Part shown: piece by piece, positions 60,564-64,000 of the stretch
Numbering within the stretch: position 1 is the stretch's first letter
Layout: the number at the start of each line of letters is the position of its first letter
Origin: Providencia stuartii
Lineage (GTDB): Bacteria > Pseudomonadota > Gammaproteobacteria > Enterobacterales > Enterobacteriaceae
Assembly (NCBI GenBank): GCA_900455155.1
Contig: UGUC01000001.1
Coordinates: forward strand, 186,001 to 250,000
Length of the DNA: 64,000 nt
Direction of reading: 5' to 3'
Program-made: the position numbers and the translations under genes
The notes under the pieces: model-generated
Seen by the model: only the letters and a program-made list of their open reading frames with translations
Told to the model about the DNA's origin: nothing
Databases searched by the model: none

Positions 60564-62307
60564 CGGTAGGTTTCCTTATTATCAATATTGATTACTTCCA
60601 GCTCATGAAACATATTCACGCTGGTATACAAAGCAAAAAATTGAGCAATAACTGTACAAAATAAGTACAAGCTACCTTCACTTAAAAAAGCACTTTGACG
60701 AACCGTTAATGTCGTTTTTAATCCTCTTACTGGTAACCCACGATAAAGATGCTCAATATGCTCTGTGTTTAAGCTAATGAGAGAATCTAAGCACTGCTGA
60801 GATTGCCTTGCTGTTTGACGATTAAAAACAGACGGTAAATCATAGAGTTGAAGAATCTGCTTCAACGAGGTTAGATTCAAAAGTGATTGATAATTTAACG
60901 AAAGATTCGTTAATTCAGACCAATACAATGTTTGACCCAACAATGGGTATAATGGCGCTGTTGCTTAAACAAGTTTGTGGCAGATAAAGCACCTTCCGGT
61001 CGATAGGCTTTATCAAGTGAAATCGAATGGGTTGAAAGCCTTGAAGCAACATTCCTATTTGTGCAATTTAATGACACAGAAACGGTTTCTTCACAGTTTT
61101 GTAGTTTCGTTTCATTGTCACGCACAAAGGAGAGCGTATGCCGATAGCCTACCGCCTCTCTCATCTGATTGATTTTTAGCCTGTAATAGCCATGATTTTT
61201 ATCTTTCAGGTTATGGCTTTGGTGATGAAAGCTTTCAAATGCGGTGTAATTGACGGCATAAGGAGAGGCATTTTGAGGATACCTTAACCCTTGTACTTGG
61301 TTAATCGAAAAAATGTCATAACAAAGTGGTGTTCGGTAACTGGCGCTCAAGATGTAGTCATCATTTTTACCTGTAAGGTCAATAGCTTCACTGTCAATAG
61401 TGAACAAATTGGCAATAGGTACACAATTCAGTTTGATGCTGTCATCTCGGATCACCACCGCGTCAGGGATCTCCGTTTCAAACACAATCTCTAATGTGAA
61501 GGAATCTGTATTCAGTGCTAAAGGTAGGTCTTCAAGGCCTTTAATATCCATAAACATAAAGGCTTCAGGAAAACAGAAATACTCTTGCAAGATACGATAC
61601 CCATCGTAGCTATTTTTTGGGTACGGCAATAAAGCATCTTCTTTTTTGAAACCCACTGGCAATGCTGCAAAATTATCTAAAGGCAACCGATGATGTTCGG
61701 TGACAAGCGTCACTTGCTTAATGCGATGGCTCAACAAATAAAATAATTGATGTGTCGTATAGGTTGCACCATTCAAATGGATACGCAACTTATCTAAGCC
61801 AATTTCTGCTAATACGCGGGGTTTATCGAGTTTGAAGTCAATCTCAATGGACTTGGTTCGTTGGCGTACATGTGAAATTTTTGCAGGTAATAACCAAAGG
61901 TCTCTACATTGGCTAAATCGGCATTGGTGCAGGCTATCTGCATTTGGGGTTTCGCCTTGAACATACAAAGGCTTAGCTACAAAAGGTTGGCCCGCGGCTA
62001 TTTTGCTTGCATAGCTGAGTGTCTGAGCATCTGTTTGATACTCAACAATAGTCATGCTGGGAAAAGGACGAGCATAAGCAGGCCACAGCATATTGACTAG
62101 GCTGCTCGTTAATTCAGAGAATTGCCTATCAAGCTGTTCACGAAGATTTCCTGAAAGATAGGCTAACCCATCCATCAAGCGTGCACCATCAGGATCCTGA
62201 ATCTTATTGGATAATAAATCAACAAGATGAGGCTTTTCTATCGCTATATGACTGGCAAGCTCTTTTAAGTACTCTTGTTCATTCGCAAAATACGGGTTTG
62301 AAGACAT
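60527..62307 (-). CDS. tssF: TssF (VasA), baseplate wedge protein (one frameshift)
   Basis: The main TssF of the core block. It begins YFANEQEYLKELASHIAIEKP, LMDGLAYLSGNLREQLD, ELTSSLVNMLWPAYARPFPS and ends in the typical GLKTTLTVRQSAFL and LYLFCTVIAQFFALYTSVNMF. The frame breaks at GGG 60945-60947. Unlike the other breaks, this one needs one more base: with four G's on the plus strand it reads HYTPLLGQTLYWSELTNLS. The repaired length is 593 residues. A diverged paralogue lies at 42889-44625. Confidence 0.92.
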
Positions 62308-62308
62308 A

Positions 62309-62746
62309 TTAGAATTGTTTCAACTGATATCGCCGGTTGTTATCGAGCTGCATATTAAATTCAATGAGCTGCCGCTGGCTGTCGAGATCGATAAAAGCGG
62401 TGATGCTGAACTGGAGCAACAAGGCATCTGCATCATTTTCGATAAATGTCACTCGGACATTACTGATCCGAGGTTCGAAGTCTTGAATGCAGGTTGTAAT
62501 AGAATGTTCTAGGCTCCGCCTAAAATCTGTTGCTGCTTGTGTTGCATCATTTAAATCAGGTACTCCTAGGCTAGCCGAACTTTGACAAGCATCTGGTCGA
62601 CTGTTTAGGATTTGATTTAAATTGTTCTTAATTGATCTCACTAAGGCATCCATTCGAGCATGATGGGAAGAGCCGGAGCTCTTCCCTTGGATGCGTTCAA
62701 ATAAGCTGGCAGTCTCTGAAGAATCCCAGTTATAGTTAGCAGCCAT
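62309..62746 (-). CDS. tssE: TssE, gp25-like baseplate protein
   Basis: A 145-residue protein of the GPW/gp25 family that starts sheath polymerisation. It begins SLFERIQGKSSG and carries DALVRSIKNNLNQILNSRPD, DFRRSLEHSITTCIQDFEPR and ISNVRVTFIENDADALL, all family features. It lies between tssC (4 bases away) and tssF (1 base away). Confidence 0.93.
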   Translation of the reverse strand: MAANYNWDSSETASLFERIQGKSSGSSHHARMDALVRSIKNNLNQILNSRPDACQSSASLGVPDLNDATQAATDFRRSLEHSITTCIQDFEPRISNVRVTFIENDADALLLQFSITAFIDLDSQRQLIEFNMQLDNNRRYQLKQF

Positions 62747-62750
62747 TGCC

Positions 62751-64000
62751 TTACTCTTTGTCTAGGCGACCAACAAGTGACAATTCAAAGTTAGCACCCA
62801 TGTATTTGAAATGAGGGCGGACTTGAATCGCAACTTGATACCAACCTGGATCCCCTTCGACATCGAGAACTTGGATCTGTGCTGAACGTAATGGACGTTT
62901 GCTACGTACATCAGCCGGTGGGTTTTCCTGATCAGCAATGTATTGCTTCAACCAAATGTTCAGTTCACGTTCCAAATCTTGACGTTCTTTCCATGAACCG
63001 ATTTGTTCACGCTGTAGCACTTTAATGTAGTGTGCTAAGCGGTTGATAATGAACATGTAAGGAAGCTGAGTTCCCAATTTATAATTGGTTTCGGCAATTT
63101 TACCTTCATGAGTATTTGGGAAAGTTTTAGGTTTCTGAACTGAGTTCGCAGAGAAAAACGCGGCATTGTCGCTGCCTTTACGCATCGTCAATGTAATAAA
63201 GCCTTCTTCTGCCAATTCAAATTCACGGCGATCAGTAACTAAAACCTCAGTTGGAATTTTAGCTTGTAATTCGCCCATTGCTTCAAACACGTGTACAGGA
63301 AGATCGCTAACTGTACCACCACTTTGTGGGCCAATAATATTTGGGCACCAACGGTACTTAGCAAAACTGTCATTGATACAGCTTGCTAATAAAAATGCCG
63401 TATTTCCCCAAAGGTAATGGTCATGATCCTGCTTAACATTTTCAGTATAGTTAAACAACTTAACCGGGTTTTCTGTTGGTGAATATGGCAGACGCAGCAA
63501 GAAGCGAGGTGCTGTTAAACCAAGATAACGGGAATCTTCTGCTTCACGCAATGAACGCCACTTAGTATGTGCAGGGCCTTCAAAGACAGACTTAATATCT
63601 TTGATCGCAGGTAATTCTGCATAGCTGTTAATACCAAAGAAATTAGGTGAAACGGAAGAAAGGAATGGTGCATGCGCCATAGCGCCTACAGCACTCACAT
63701 ACTGCATTAATTTCAAATCAGGTGTGGTGTTATTGAAAGCATAGTTACCGACTACAGCAGCTACTGGCTCACCACCAAACTGGCCATAACCGGATGAGTA
63801 AACATGCTGATAGAAGCCTGATTGTACGATTTCAGGAGAGAATTCAAAATCTTCCAATAACTCTTCTTTCGTTGCATGAAGAATATTAATTTTGATGTTT
63901 TCTCTAAAATCGGTGCGGTCAACTAACAGTTTCAGTGAACGCCATGAAGACTCAAGCTCTTGGAACTTTGGTGCATGAAGAATTTGGTCAACTTGTGTAC
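62751..64000 (-). CDS. tssC: TssC (VipB), contractile sheath large subunit, partial
   Basis: The C-terminal 416 or so codons of the sheath protein; the start lies beyond position 64000. Visible family segments are QELESSWRSLKLLVDRTDF, GGEPVAAVVGNYAFNN, RFLLRLPYSPTENPVKLFNY and HYIKVLQREQIGSW. The C-terminal ends KYMGANFELSLVGRLDKE. A Met at 63857 is internal, because the frame stays open to the window edge with clear homology. Its usual partner tssB should lie just outside. Confidence 0.95.
   Translation of the reverse strand, partial: TQVDQILHAPKFQELESSWRSLKLLVDRTDFRENIKINILHATKEELLEDFEFSPEIVQSGFYQHVYSSGYGQFGGEPVAAVVGNYAFNNTTPDLKLMQYVSAVGAMAHAPFLSSVSPNFFGINSYAELPAIKDIKSVFEGPAHTKWRSLREAEDSRYLGLTAPRFLLRLPYSPTENPVKLFNYTENVKQDHDHYLWGNTAFLLASCINDSFAKYRWCPNIIGPQSGGTVSDLPVHVFEAMGELQAKIPTEVLVTDRREFELAEEGFITLTMRKGSDNAAFFSANSVQKPKTFPNTHEGKIAETNYKLGTQLPYMFIINRLAHYIKVLQREQIGSWKERQDLERELNIWLKQYIADQENPPADVRSKRPLRSAQIQVLDVEGDPGWYQVAIQVRPHFKYMGANFELSLVGRLDKE

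Overview
The window is AT-rich enterobacterial DNA. Gene content and order suggest Providencia or a close Morganellaceae relative. This is an inference from protein resemblance and base composition, since no rRNA or other marker gene is present.

Layout. (1) 376-3746: proP (osmolyte transporter), phrB (photolyase) and a small YdhR-type gene. (2) 3839-17833: a complete phenylacetate catabolic cluster, with paaZ divergent from paaABCDEFGHIJK, followed by the repressor gene paaX and by paaY. The paaZ-paaA gap holds a good CRP site and a paired PaaX-type operator. (3) 17834-19050: a gene-free AT-rich stretch. (4) 19051-23985: a chaperone-usher fimbrial operon (major subunit, chaperone, usher, tip adhesin), closed by a strong hairpin. 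(5) 24035-26744: emrAB drug efflux on the minus strand. (6) 27283-30934: glgB and glgA, adjacent without glgX, glgC or glgP. (7) 31158-64000: a type VI secretion cluster, all on the minus strand, in the Vibrio cholerae vas order. Read in the transcribed direction it is tssC (cut by the window edge), tssE, tssF, tssG, fha, tssJ, tssK, tssL, clpV, a VasH-like regulator, tagO/vasI, tssA, tssM, vasL, hcp, a second tssF-like gene, vgrG and a DUF4123 adaptor, then an effector-immunity array.

The array is the most interesting part. After vgrG and DUF4123 come two modules, each with a membrane-segment protein, a PD-(D/E)xK-like nuclease and an immunity-like protein. A conserved unknown gene ('X') and a PAAR gene follow. 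Last comes a decayed third module with a truncated nuclease, an intact immunity gene and a 24-codon stub of X. The effector appears split into two polypeptides, and the array shows duplication, toxin loss with immunity retention, and a mosaic immunity gene.

Main caution: about 25 single-base indels interrupt otherwise normal genes (paaH, paaK, paaX, paaY, the fimbrial subunit, chaperone and usher, glgB, vgrG, DUF4123, vasL, tssM, tssG, tssF and one membrane-segment gene). Nearly all are one extra base in a homopolymer, and removing it restores a family-length protein. They look like systematic over-calling in the sequence rather than gene decay. I give the full repaired span for each gene and say where the break lies. 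No tRNA, rRNA, insertion sequence or CRISPR array was recognised.
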